In this document: positions 17,543-25,883 of the stretch, one piece after another
Position numbering within the stretch: the first letter of the stretch is position 1
Layout: each line of letters opens with the position of its first letter
Assembly: GCF_001625365.1 (NCBI RefSeq)
Contig: NZ_LJJF01000001.1
Location: 2,984,501 to 3,048,500 of the forward strand
Length of the DNA: 64,000 nt
Reading direction: 5' to 3'
Source: Streptomyces sp. MJM8645
GTDB lineage: Bacteria; Actinomycetota; Actinomycetes; Streptomycetales; Streptomycetaceae
The notes under the pieces: model-generated
Told to the model about the DNA's origin: nothing
Seen by the model: the letters and a program-made list of their open reading frames with translations, nothing else
The model's database searches: none
Translations under genes and position numbers: made by a program

Positions 17543-19078
17543 TCAGGCGGCGATCCCGGTGTCCTCCACCGACGCCCCGGCCACCGGCTCCCCCGCCGCC
17601 GTCCCGGCCTTCCGGTCGCGCATCACCAGCGTGGCCACCACCGCCGCCGCCAGCACCCCGATCGCGCTGATCGTGAAGGTCGTCGACATCGCCGAGGTGA
17701 AGGCCTCCCGGACGGTCCGGACGAGCCCGGCGTCCCCGTTGGCCAGTGCCAGCGCCCCGCCGACGGAGTGCTTCGCCTCCTCCGGCATCCCGGCGGGCAT
17801 CTCGGCGGCGAAACCGCTCGACAGCAGCGAGCCCAGGATGGCGATGCCGAGCGCGGTACCGGCCTGCTGGATGGTGTCGTTCAGTGCCGAGCCGACGCCC
17901 GCCTGCTCCGGCGGGATGGTGCCCATCAGCGCGCCCACCGCCGCCGGCATCGCCAGGCCCGCGCCGAGGCCGAGCAGCCCGAGGGCGACCGCCGGGACGG
18001 TGAAGCCGGTGCCGGCGGTGACGGTGGTCAGCAGGGCGAAGGAGGCGGCCATGACGAGCATCCCGGTGAGGATGAGCAGGCGGTTGCCGATCGTGGCGGC
18101 GAACTTGGCGCCGACCCCGTTGCCGATCAGGGCGGCGATGGCCAGCGGCACGAACGCGAGGCCCGCCTTGACCGGCGAGTAGCCGAGCACGAACTGCAGG
18201 TACTGGGTGAGCACGAGCAGCAGGCCGCCGTTGCCGATCTGCACCAGGGTCAGCGACAGCGAGCCCCCGCTGAAGTTGCGGTGTTTGAAGAGCGCCAGCG
18301 GAACCATGGGCGCGGAGGTGATGTTCTCCCACGCCACGAACCCGCCGAGCGCGAGCACCGCGATGGCCAGGGTGACCAGGGACTGGCCGCCGAAGGCGCC
18401 GTACTGAGGGATCTCGATGATCCACCAGACCAGGGCGGTCATGCCGGCCGCGGAGAGCACCGCGCCGAGCGGGTCGGGCTTCTGCCACGGGCCCTTGGAC
18501 TCCGGCATCAGCAGCAGGCCGGCCAGGATCGCCAGGGCGACGACCGGGACGTTGATGAAGAAGATCGAGTGCCAGGAGAAGTGGTTGATCAGCACGCCGC
18601 CGAGGACCGGGCTGCCGACCAGCCCCAGCATCGCCACCGAGCTCCAGGCGGCCATCGCCTTGTTGCGCTCGTCCTCGTCGAAGACGGTGATGAGGATCGA
18701 CAGCGTCGAGGGCATGATCAGCGATCCGCCGACGCCCATGGCGACCCGGGCCGCGATCACCTCGCCGGGGTTGGTGCAGAAGGTGGCCGCCAGGGAGGCC
18801 GCCCCGAAGAGCAGCAGCCCGATGATCATGATCTTCCGGCGGCCGAAGCGGTCCCCGAGGCTGCCGGCGGTGAGCAGCAGCCCGGCGAAGACCAGGACGT
18901 AGGAGTCGAGGATCCACTGGGTGTCCTGGGCGCTGGCGCCGAGGTCCGCCGTCATCGAGGGCACGGCGACCGTGAGCGCCATGCTGTCGACCACCAGGAC
19001 GAGCGAGCTCAGGCACAGCACGATCAGGATCCACCAGCGGTGCGGATTGCGGCCCTCGGTCGCGTTGAGCGCTGTCAT
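17543..19078 (-). CDS. MFS multidrug exporter, DHA2 (EmrB/QacA) family
   Basis: Proton-driven exporter of 511 aa with 14 predicted membrane segments, typical of DHA2 pumps. MFS motif A is GSLGDRFGRRKIMI (about 70-84), and the drug-exporter motif C region appears as GLVGSPVLGG. The ATG at 19078 has GGAGGGG upstream; the longer open frame to 20149 is an artefact overlapping the divergent regulator. It is divergent from a TetR gene with many operator-like repeats between them, so it is probably repressed by that TetR and induced by a substrate. Substrate unknown. Confidence 0.93.
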   Translation of the reverse strand: MTALNATEGRNPHRWWILIVLCLSSLVLVVDSMALTVAVPSMTADLGASAQDTQWILDSYVLVFAGLLLTAGSLGDRFGRRKIMIIGLLLFGAASLAATFCTNPGEVIAARVAMGVGGSLIMPSTLSILITVFDEDERNKAMAAWSSVAMLGLVGSPVLGGVLINHFSWHSIFFINVPVVALAILAGLLLMPESKGPWQKPDPLGAVLSAAGMTALVWWIIEIPQYGAFGGQSLVTLAIAVLALGGFVAWENITSAPMVPLALFKHRNFSGGSLSLTLVQIGNGGLLLVLTQYLQFVLGYSPVKAGLAFVPLAIAALIGNGVGAKFAATIGNRLLILTGMLVMAASFALLTTVTAGTGFTVPAVALGLLGLGAGLAMPAAVGALMGTIPPEQAGVGSALNDTIQQAGTALGIAILGSLLSSGFAAEMPAGMPEEAKHSVGGALALANGDAGLVRTVREAFTSAMSTTFTISAIGVLAAAVVATLVMRDRKAGTAAGEPVAGASVEDTGIAA

Positions 19079-19095
19079 CAGCCACCCCTCCATTC

Positions 19096-19210
19096 TGCGC
19101 ACACCGTTCCCCCGGTGCGCACCCCGTTCCTTCGTTGCGCACACTGTACGCATGGCGGAACAGCGTGCGCAATATCCGAATCCTGTACGCTCAATGCGAA
19201 CGGTGTACGC
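19096..19210. promoter_or_regulatory. Operator-like repeats between MFS exporter and TetR
   Basis: Divergent promoter region with several related half-sites: TGCGCACACCGTT (19096) and its near inverse AACGGTGTACGCA (from 19199), a pseudo-palindrome TGCGCACACTGTACGCA at 19136-19152, and three TGTACGC copies. These are the likely binding sites of the adjacent TetR protein. Confidence 0.6.
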
Positions 19211-19243
19211 AGCGAAGCAGGAGCAGAGGGAAGGGGAGCCGCC

Positions 19244-19966
19244 ATGGCCGCCGAAACGAACCCGATCCCGTCCGTATGGGCCCGTCGGCAGCGCGAGCCC
19301 GACCAGCCCGCACTCAGCCGGGCCGCGATCGTCCGCGAGGCGATCACCATGCTGGACGCCGAGGGCATCGAGGCCCTGAGCATGCGCAAGCTCGCCACCC
19401 GGCTGAACGCGGGCGCCACCTCCCTGTACCGGCACGTGGCGACCAAGGACGAGCTGATGGAGCTCGCGGTGGACGAGGTCTTCGGCGAGATCACCCTCCC
19501 GCCCGCCGACAGCCCCGACTGGCGCGCCGCCGCCACCGAGGCCGCCGGCGCCTTCCGGGCGACGGCCCTGCGCCACCCCTGGCTGTCGTCCGTCCTCGGC
19601 CAGGCCGGCCTCGCCCACCTCGGCCCCAACCTGCTGTCCTACGGCGAGCGGCTGACCGCCTTCTTCACCTCGGCCGGCTTCCCCGAGCCGGTCCGGGCGA
19701 TCGACACGGTCATCTCCTACGTCGTCGGCATGAGCACCACGGAGGCGGCCTGGCTCACCACCGTCGCCCGGGCCGGTGAGAGCGAGGCCGCGTTCGTCGC
19801 CCGGCTGATGCCCGCCGCCCGGGAGGCCACCGCGGGCTTTGCCCACCTCGCCGCCGCCTACTCGGCCGCTTCCGCGGACCCGGACCCGGCCGCCACGCGC
19901 GACGCCAAGTTCGCCTACGGCCTCGCCGTGGTCCTGGACGGCCTGGCCCTCCGTCTGCCCCGCTGA
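19244..19966 (+). CDS. TetR-family repressor of the divergent MFS exporter
   Basis: 240-residue regulator. A TetR helix-turn-helix occupies about 25-72 (LSRAAIVREAITMLDAEG, then LSMRKLATRLNAGATSLYRH). The C-terminal ligand domain matches the TetA/ActII-like group with an AFRATALRHPWLSSVL segment. The ATG at 19244 has AAGGGGAG upstream. Divergent placement next to a DHA2 exporter and the repeat-rich spacer point to local repression of the pump and itself. Confidence 0.9.
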   Translation: MAAETNPIPSVWARRQREPDQPALSRAAIVREAITMLDAEGIEALSMRKLATRLNAGATSLYRHVATKDELMELAVDEVFGEITLPPADSPDWRAAATEAAGAFRATALRHPWLSSVLGQAGLAHLGPNLLSYGERLTAFFTSAGFPEPVRAIDTVISYVVGMSTTEAAWLTTVARAGESEAAFVARLMPAAREATAGFAHLAAAYSAASADPDPAATRDAKFAYGLAVVLDGLALRLPR

Positions 19967-20206
19967 CCCGCCGGCCGGACAACCCGCGGGCACTCCACTC
20001 GGCGCGCAGCCACCGCCCGCCCACCACGCCGGGCCGACCGGACCAAGCCGTCCAACTCCCCCGCAAAGGGACAGCGGTCGCGGCCCACGTACGGGCGCCC
20101 CCTCCCCGCCTGGCGAAATACCGGCGGTCGCGGGGCGGGGAGCGGGCACAATGGCCTAGTGATGGTGGGCCGTCCGGTGTCGGGGGGCCAGGGAATGGAG
20201 GCCCGG

Positions 20207-21658
20207 GTGAGCGATCTTCCGCGCAAGGCAGTGACCCGCACGGCACGGCTCGCCGCCCTGCCGCTGGGGATAGCCGGACGCGCCACACTCGGTCTGGGCA
20301 AGCGCATCGGCGGGCGCTCCGCCGAGGTGGTGACGGCCGAGCTCCAGCAGGCCACCGCCGACCAGCTGTTCAAAGTCCTGGGTGAACTCAAGGGCGGGGC
20401 CATGAAGTTCGGGCAGGTGCTGTCCGTCTTCGAGGCCGCGCTGCCCGAGGAGGTCGCCGGGCCGTACCGGGCCGCGCTCACCAAGCTGCAGGACGCCGCT
20501 CCCCCGATGCCCGCCGCCAAGGTGCACACCGCGCTCGCCCAGCGGCTCGGGGACGGCTGGCGCGAGCTGTTCCGGGAGTTCGACGACCGGCCGGCGGCGG
20601 CCGCCTCGATCGGGCAGGTGCACCGGGCCGTCTGGCACGACGGGCGCCGGGTCGCGGTCAAGGTGCAGTACCCGGGCGCGGGCGACGCGCTGCTCGCCGA
20701 CCTGACGCAACTGAGCCGGGTGGCCTGGCTGTTGGGCCCGCTGATCCCGGGGCTGGACATCAAGCCGCTGATCGCCGAGCTGCGCGAACGGGTGTCGGAG
20801 GAACTGGACTACGAGCTGGAGGCGCAGGCTCAGCGCCGCCACGCCGAGGAGTTCGCCGGCGACCCGGACATCGTGGTGCCCGGCGTGGTGGCGCAGGCCG
20901 ACCAGGTGCTGGTCACCGAGTGGATGGACGGCACCCCGCTGGCCGAGGTGATCACGGGCGGCACCCAGGAGGAGCGCGACCGTGCCGGGCAGTTGCTGGC
21001 CCGGTTCCTGTTCGCGGGCCCCTCCCGGACCGGCCTGCTGCACGCGGACCCGCACCCGGGCAACTTCCGGCTGCTGAAGGACGACGGCCCGGCGTCGGGC
21101 TGGCGGCTGGGGGTGCTGGACTTCGGCACGGTGGACCGGCTGCCGGGCGGGCTGCCCGCGCCGATCGGGGCGTCGCTGCGGATGGCCCTGGACGGCGACG
21201 CGGCGGGCGTGCTGAAGATGCTGCGCGAGGAGGGCTTCGTCAAGCCCTCGATCGAGCTGGACCCGGACGCGGTGCTGGACTACCTGCGGCCGATCATCGA
21301 GCCGGCCGCCGTGGACAGCTTCCACTTCACCCGGGCCTGGATGCGCGCGCAGGCGGCCCGGATCGCCGATCCGCGCTCGCCCGCCTACAACCTGGGCAAG
21401 CAACTGAACCTGCCGCCCGCGTACCTGCTGATCCATCGGGTGACGCTGAGCACCATCGGGGTGCTCTGCCAGTTGGGCGCCCAGGCGCCGTTCCGGGCGG
21501 AGATGCTGGCGTGGCTGCCCCAGTTCGCCGGTCGGGAACCGGCGGCGACGGCGAAGCCGGCCAACCCGGTGGGGACGGCGAGATCGGCGGGGACGGCGAA
21601 GCCGGCCGGTCGCAAGCCGGCAGGCGGCGAGCCCGCCAACCGCACCCGCAAGAGCTGA
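20207..21658 (+). CDS. ABC1/UbiB-type atypical kinase (AarF family)
   Basis: 483-residue ABC1-family kinase-like ATPase. All hallmark motifs are visible: KFGQ in AMKFGQVLS (extended K-x-GQ N-lobe motif), the Ala-rich nucleotide loop AAAASIGQVHRA, the VAVKVQYPG lysine, HADPHPGNF catalytic loop and LDFGT in place of DFG. UbiB homologues support isoprenoid quinone synthesis, but streptomycetes use menaquinone, so its target is uncertain. The GTG at 20207 has GGAGG 5 nt upstream; an earlier ATG at 20159 is less likely. The Ala/Lys/Gly-rich tail (about 445-483) is low complexity. A terminator follows. Confidence 0.92.
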   Translation: MSDLPRKAVTRTARLAALPLGIAGRATLGLGKRIGGRSAEVVTAELQQATADQLFKVLGELKGGAMKFGQVLSVFEAALPEEVAGPYRAALTKLQDAAPPMPAAKVHTALAQRLGDGWRELFREFDDRPAAAASIGQVHRAVWHDGRRVAVKVQYPGAGDALLADLTQLSRVAWLLGPLIPGLDIKPLIAELRERVSEELDYELEAQAQRRHAEEFAGDPDIVVPGVVAQADQVLVTEWMDGTPLAEVITGGTQEERDRAGQLLARFLFAGPSRTGLLHADPHPGNFRLLKDDGPASGWRLGVLDFGTVDRLPGGLPAPIGASLRMALDGDAAGVLKMLREEGFVKPSIELDPDAVLDYLRPIIEPAAVDSFHFTRAWMRAQAARIADPRSPAYNLGKQLNLPPAYLLIHRVTLSTIGVLCQLGAQAPFRAEMLAWLPQFAGREPAATAKPANPVGTARSAGTAKPAGRKPAGGEPANRTRKS

Positions 21659-21677
21659 CCACAACGCCCCCGACGAC

Positions 21678-21712
21678 CGCAGGCCGCTCCCCGTGACGGG
21701 GGGCGGCCTGCG
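21678..21712. terminator. Terminator after the ABC1 kinase gene
   Basis: 15-bp inverted repeat (21678-21692 with 21698-21712) with one G-U pair and a GTGAC loop. Confidence 0.85.
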
Positions 21713-21776
21713 GCACGACGGGGGTGGAACGCGGGGAGGCCTCGCGCCGCGACGAAAGCCGCGACGACAGCCGTGG

Positions 21777-22022
21777 CTACATCAGGGCGACGGCGATCGC
21801 CTTGCGGGCCCGCAGCGAGGCGCGCTCGGCCCGCTGCTTGAGCCGGCGGGCCCGGGCGACCCGGGTGACGAGGCGTTGGTGCTCGGCCTCGTGCAGGCGC
21901 TCTTGCATATGGGCCCGGGCCAGGGATTCGTGGAGGAGTTGCATTTCGAGGGTCCTGTTCTGGATCTGAAGTTCGGTGGTCTGCTCAGCGCGGACGGTCG
22001 GATCGATGGCGGCGGCGGTCAT
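21777..22022 (-). CDS. Small charged helical protein downstream of wblC
   Basis: 81-residue protein, mostly one long amphipathic helix rich in Glu, Arg, Gln and Leu (LQIQNRTLEMQLLHESLARA then HMQERLHEAEHQRLVTRV), suggesting a coiled coil, ending in a basic hydrophobic segment. The ATG at 22022 has only a weak AGGA upstream. It follows wblC on the same strand, 150 nt downstream, so it may share its transcript. I do not recognise a named family. Confidence 0.7.
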   Translation of the reverse strand: MTAAAIDPTVRAEQTTELQIQNRTLEMQLLHESLARAHMQERLHEAEHQRLVTRVARARRLKQRAERASLRARKAIAVALM

Positions 22023-22171
22023 GTGGTGGTCCTGCTCGTGGTGCGTGCTCGGGAAGGGGGCTGGCCGGGCTGCGTCGGCCTTGGCGGCGGCGATCCGGAC
22101 GGAACGGCGGAGGGAGCTGTCCAGCAGGGGCTGCTCTCCCCGGCGGACGGCCCTGGCGCCGTGGGCGGGGT

Positions 22172-22540
22172 TCACGCCATGACCTCGGTCTTGCGCGGAC
22201 GGCCACGCGGCCGCTTGCGGGCCACGACGACACCCTGGACGAAGAGCTCGCCACCCCAGACGCCCCACGGCTCGCGCCGCTCCAGCGCACCGGTCAGACA
22301 GGCGTCCTTGACCGGGCAGGTGCCGCAGAGGGACTTCGCGTACTCGACGTCGGCGGGCGTCTCGGCGAAGAAGACCTCGGGGTCGAAGGCGCGGCAGGGG
22401 ATGGGGAGCCCGAGCGCCTCGGCCTGCTCGATGGAGCTGATCTGCATGGAAAGAACCTCCGGGGGGTCGGCCTGGTCGGCCTTGGTGATCTGGCTTGTCG
22501 GCGGTACGGACGGGATGGGCGGCGTGATGACCGTGGACAC
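22172..22540 (-). CDS. wblC: WhiB7/WblC iron-sulfur transcription factor
   Basis: Redox- and antibiotic-responsive regulator that binds the primary sigma factor and activates intrinsic resistance genes. WhiB features are complete: cluster cysteines 49, 72, 75 and 81 (C...CGTC...C), the EPWGVWGGE sigma-contact turn (90-98), and the C-terminal AT-hook RGRPRK (112-117) diagnostic of WhiB7. Two starts are possible. The GTG at 22540 gives 122 aa with GAGGAAG upstream. The ATG at 22447 gives 91 aa with an excellent GGAGG 8 nt upstream. Upstream lie an attenuator-like leader and an A/T-patch promoter consistent with autoregulation. Confidence 0.95.
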   Translation of the reverse strand: MSTVITPPIPSVPPTSQITKADQADPPEVLSMQISSIEQAEALGLPIPCRAFDPEVFFAETPADVEYAKSLCGTCPVKDACLTGALERREPWGVWGGELFVQGVVVARKRPRGRPRKTEVMA

Positions 22541-22646
22541 TGTGGCGTCTTCCTCGTCTTTTCAGTGGTTCCGGCCCAGATGGCTGGTGGGTCTGGGCCG
22601 GAGGCCCCGGGGGGCCTGGGTGGTCTTGCGTACCGGACAAAACAGA

Positions 22647-22743
22647 AGGGCCGCGGATCCCGGTGTGACGGGTTCCGCGGCCCTGGAGGTGCCGACCTGA
22701 GGCTTACTCAGGTTCGTTCTCTCCAGGGTTCAGGCCCGCGGAA
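22647..22743 (-). promoter_or_regulatory. Candidate transcription attenuator in the wblC leader
   Basis: On the minus strand, 22684-22669 pairs with 22662-22647 (15 of 16 bp) and is followed by TCTGTTTTG, an intrinsic terminator before wblC. The same left arm can instead pair upstream. TTCCGCGG (22743-22736) and CCTGGAG (22727-22721) match CTCCAGG and CCGCGGAA at 22688-22673. This antiterminator would take up most of the terminator arm. A 7-bp hairpin (22713-22695) lies inside it and holds the TGA of an upstream reading frame. The design fits ribosome-dependent attenuation. Confidence 0.7.
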
Positions 22744-23172
22744 GGCCCGCATCCGGATGGCCGTGGCGCCCGCAAAGGCGGCCATGGCCTGGTTAATCTG
22801 CTGCTCGTTCTGCTTCTGGGCGTTTCCGGCACCGACGACCTGCGCATAGTCGCCATGCATGGCGGCTGCTACGACTGCCTTCGGTGCCTGGGTCGGTCGC
22901 TCATCACGCAGGGAGCGCGACGTGCCGAACGACGCCCAGTCGCCGGACAGACCGGCCTCGACGGAGGTGCCTTCGACGTTCCTGCCGCCCGCGGCGCAGA
23001 CATCAGTGTGTCCAAGGCCACTGACAGCGGGGACGACGGAGACACCGGTGGTGTCGAGACCCAGACCGGTTCCACCGAGCTCGGCGAGCGCCCGCAGACG
23101 GGCGGCACGCAGGGAGGCAGCAACAACGGTCTGGCCAGTCATTTTGGTGATCATGATGTTTCCCACTGTCAT
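22708..23172 (-). CDS. Uncertain ORF within the wblC leader region
   Basis: A 154-codon frame opening with MTVGNIMITKMTGQTVVAA, preceded by GAGAGG. Its stop lies between the antiterminator strands of the wblC attenuator. Codon third positions are, by eye, less G/C-rich than in neighbouring genes, and I recognise no family. It may be a real small protein or simply leader RNA. In-frame internal ATGs would allow much shorter regulatory peptides with the same C-terminus (for example a 14-codon frame ending PEPWRERT). Treat as tentative. Confidence 0.35.
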   Translation of the reverse strand: MTVGNIMITKMTGQTVVAASLRAARLRALAELGGTGLGLDTTGVSVVPAVSGLGHTDVCAAGGRNVEGTSVEAGLSGDWASFGTSRSLRDERPTQAPKAVVAAAMHGDYAQVVGAGNAQKQNEQQINQAMAAFAGATAIRMRAFRGPEPWRERT

Positions 23173-23310
23173 CGCCTCCTCTCGGCGTCTCGCGGAGCCA
23201 GGTCGCCCCGGCTCCGAATGTTCGGATGTCTGTCTCGGTGAAGCTGTTGGGTGCAGGGGATTCGGCACAGGTGTCACCCCGTGCGATCTCGTCCCCTTGA
23301 CCGCTCCGGC

Positions 23311-23349
23311 AGGCTATTGCGCTCCCGGTATGCCGCGCAAACTATTTTT
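23311..23349 (-). promoter_or_regulatory. WhiB7-type promoter upstream of the wblC leader
   Basis: On the minus strand an A/T patch (GAAAAATAG, ending at 23341) directly precedes a -35 TTGCGC (23340-23335), an 18-nt spacer and a -10 TAGCCT (23316-23311). WhiB7-activated promoters have exactly this layout, an A/T-rich triplet next to the -35 that is read by the AT-hook. It would start a leader of about 0.8 kb reaching wblC. Confidence 0.5.
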
Positions 23350-23415
23350 CACGGCGGGTTCGAATGTCCCCCGAGCGGCCCCCGGGAGACTCCCCTGGAC
23401 CGCGCCCGGACCGGC

Positions 23416-25674
23416 TCACGCCGGATCGACCGGCTCGCCGTCCTCGACGCCGTCCGGATCCTCCTCGGGCTCCTCCCCCGCACACAACGAGAGCACGGCC
23501 GCCCCGTACTTGTCCAGCTTCATCGCGCCGACCCCGGAGATCACGGCCAGCTCCTGGCGGCTGGCCGGCACGTCCTCGGCGATGGCCATGAGCGTGGCGT
23601 CGGTGAACACCACGTAGGCCGGCGCCCCCTGCTTCTTGGCCTGCCGGGCCCGCCACTCGCGCAGCCGCTCGTACAGCGCCTCGTCCATGGTGGACGGGCA
23701 GCTCTCGCAGCGGCGCAGCTTGCGCTCGACCGCCTCGGTGAGCACCTTCTCGCAGACCCGGCACTTGACCGGGCCGCGGACCCGCCGTCCGGCGGAGCGC
23801 TCGCCGGGCTCCACGCCCCCGCGCCCGCCCCGCCCGCCGGTGCGTGCGCCGGGGGCGCTGGAGCCGGGACGCAGCCCGTCCAGGAAGCGGCTGGGCTTGC
23901 GGCTGGCCCGGCCGCCCGGGGAGCGGCTGAGCGCCCAGGAGAGGGAGAGGTGCCTGCGGGCGCGGGTGACGCCGACGTAGAGGAGTCGGCGCTCCTCCTC
24001 GATCTGCTCGTCGGTCTTGGCGTAGATGATCGGCAGGGTGCCCTCGGTGAGGCCGACGAGGAAGACGGCGTCCCATTCGAGGCCCTTGGCGGCGTGCAGC
24101 GAGGCGAGGGTGACGCCTTCGACGGCGGGGGCGTGCTGGGCGGCGGCGCGGGCGTCGAGTTCGGCGACGTAGGCGGCGAGGTCGGCGCTGTGGCCGGCGG
24201 CGGTGCGGGTGCGCTCGAACTCCTCGGCGAGCCGGACGAGGGCGGCGAGGGACTCCCAGCGGTCGCGGACGGCGCCGGAGCCGGCGGGCGGTTCGGCGGT
24301 GAAGCCGCGGGCGGCGAGGACGGCGCGGACCTGGCCGGCGAGGTCGGGGGCGTCGGCGGTGAGCGGGTCGGCGCCGGCCCGGGCAGCGCCGCGCAGCAGG
24401 ACGCCGGCGTCGCGGACCTCGGGGCGTTCGAAGAACCGCTCGGCGCCCTTGAGCTGGTAGGGGACGCCGAGGTCGGCGAGGGCCTGCTCGTAGACCTCGG
24501 ACTGGCCGTTGGTGCGGAACAGGACGGCGACCTCGCTGGCGCGCACGCCGGTGGCGAGCAGGTCCTTGATCCGGCGGGCGGTGGTCTCGGCCTCGGTGGG
24601 CTCGTCCTCGTACTCGGTGTAGACGGGTTCGGGGCCGGCCTCGCGCTGGGAGACGAGTTCGAGGCGGTGGCGGGCGGCCTCGCCGCGGGCCTGGCTGAGC
24701 AGTCCGTTGGCGAGGTGGACGACCTGCGGGGTGGAGCGGTAGTCGCGGACCAGCTTGACGACCGTGGCCTCGGGGTGGTGGGTGCGGAAGTTGAGCAGGT
24801 AGTCGGGGGTGGCGCCGGTGAAGGAGTAGATGGTCTGGCTGGCGTCGCCGACGACGCAGAGGCTGGCGCCGCCGCCGGGGCCGGTCCACTGGTCGAGCAG
24901 CCGCTGCTGGAGCGGCGAGACGTCCTGGTACTCGTCGACGGTGAAGTGCCGGTACTGGGAGCGGACCTGGTCCGCGATGTCGGGGCGGTCCTCCAGGATG
25001 GCGGCGGTGAGCAGCAGGACGTCCTCGAAGTCGATGACGCCGCGGCGGCTCTTGGTCTCCTCGTAGACGCGGTAGACCTGGGCGGTCTCGGCCGGGTCGC
25101 GGGGGGCTTCGCGGCCGGACTTCTGGACGGCGGCGGGGTAGTCGTCGGGGCCGAGCTGGGTGACCTTGGCCCATTCGATCTCGGCGGTGAGGTCGCGCAG
25201 TTCGGTGCGCTGGACGCGCAGGCCGCAGCGGCCGGCGGATTCGGCGACGAGCTGGACCTTGCGTTCGAGCAGCTGGGGCACGGGGCCGCCGACGGCGCGC
25301 GGCCAGAAGTACTGGAGCTGGCGCAGGGCGGCGGCGTGGAAGGTGCGGGCCTGGACGCCGTCGGCGCCGAGTTGGCGCAGTCGGCCGCGCATCTCGCCGG
25401 CGGCGCGGGCGGTGAAGGTGACGGCGAGGACCTGCTGGGGCTGGTACACGCCGCTGCGCACGCCGTAGGCGATCCGGTGGGTGATGGCGCGGGTCTTGCC
25501 GGTGCCGGCGCCGGCGAGGACGCAGACGGGCCCGTGCAGGGCGGTGGCGACGGCGCGCTGTTCGGGGTCGAGCCCGGCGAGCACGGCGTCGGGGCCCGTG
25601 GCGGCGGTGGGGTCGGCCCAGAGGGAGCCGTGGGGGCCGTCGGACGGGCTGCCGCTCAAGAGGTCTTCCTGCAT
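23416..25674 (-). CDS. uvrD2: UvrD2-type superfamily 1 DNA helicase with HRDC domain
   Basis: ATP-dependent 3'-5' DNA helicase of 752 aa. The UvrD/PcrA motor has Walker A GAGTGKT (55-61), FTVDEYQDVSP (motif II), the GDASQTIYSF motif III and VGVTRARRHL (motif VI). The C-terminus has a tetracysteine linker (CRVCEK then CESC) and an HRDC domain (about 650-740), the domain order of mycobacterial UvrD2. I chose the ATG at 25674, with GAGAGG/GGAAAG upstream; an ATG at 25683 is an alternative. It is divergent from mycoredoxin, with a DnaA box in the shared promoter region. Confidence 0.93.
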   Translation of the reverse strand: MQEDLLSGSPSDGPHGSLWADPTAATGPDAVLAGLDPEQRAVATALHGPVCVLAGAGTGKTRAITHRIAYGVRSGVYQPQQVLAVTFTARAAGEMRGRLRQLGADGVQARTFHAAALRQLQYFWPRAVGGPVPQLLERKVQLVAESAGRCGLRVQRTELRDLTAEIEWAKVTQLGPDDYPAAVQKSGREAPRDPAETAQVYRVYEETKSRRGVIDFEDVLLLTAAILEDRPDIADQVRSQYRHFTVDEYQDVSPLQQRLLDQWTGPGGGASLCVVGDASQTIYSFTGATPDYLLNFRTHHPEATVVKLVRDYRSTPQVVHLANGLLSQARGEAARHRLELVSQREAGPEPVYTEYEDEPTEAETTARRIKDLLATGVRASEVAVLFRTNGQSEVYEQALADLGVPYQLKGAERFFERPEVRDAGVLLRGAARAGADPLTADAPDLAGQVRAVLAARGFTAEPPAGSGAVRDRWESLAALVRLAEEFERTRTAAGHSADLAAYVAELDARAAAQHAPAVEGVTLASLHAAKGLEWDAVFLVGLTEGTLPIIYAKTDEQIEEERRLLYVGVTRARRHLSLSWALSRSPGGRASRKPSRFLDGLRPGSSAPGARTGGRGGRGGVEPGERSAGRRVRGPVKCRVCEKVLTEAVERKLRRCESCPSTMDEALYERLREWRARQAKKQGAPAYVVFTDATLMAIAEDVPASRQELAVISGVGAMKLDKYGAAVLSLCAGEEPEEDPDGVEDGEPVDPA

Positions 25675-25715
25675 GCTTTCCATCCTCTCAGCCCGCTGGG
25701 ACAACGGGGGCGGGG

Positions 25716-25724
25716 TTGTCCACA
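25716..25724. promoter_or_regulatory. Single DnaA box upstream of uvrD2
   Basis: TTGTCCACA, the preferred streptomycete DnaA box, 42 nt upstream of the uvrD2 start. A single 9-mer may occur by chance. Confidence 0.4.
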
Positions 25725-25813
25725 GGCACGGTGTGATCGCAGGATGATCGCTGCGCACCGGGGCGCGCGGGGCCGTTCGGGCGCCGTCGTGGTGCGACGG
25801 AGCGTGGCCGCGC

Positions 25814-25839
25814 GGAATGACCGTCGCGCGGTGGGCGTT
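25814..25839 (+). promoter_or_regulatory. SigR-type (thiol-oxidative stress) promoter of mycoredoxin
   Basis: GGAAT (25814-25818), an 18-nt spacer and GTT (25837-25839) match the SigR consensus. The -10 ends 44 nt before the mycoredoxin ATG. Confidence 0.7.
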
Positions 25840-25883
25840 CCTGCCCTGAGACCGTACGCCCTCTTCCTGAAGGAGCCTCCTCG

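Noticed and set aside
20159-20206. Earlier ATG start for the ABC1 kinase
   Set aside because: No ribosome binding site there, whereas GGAGG lies 5 nt before the GTG at 20207.
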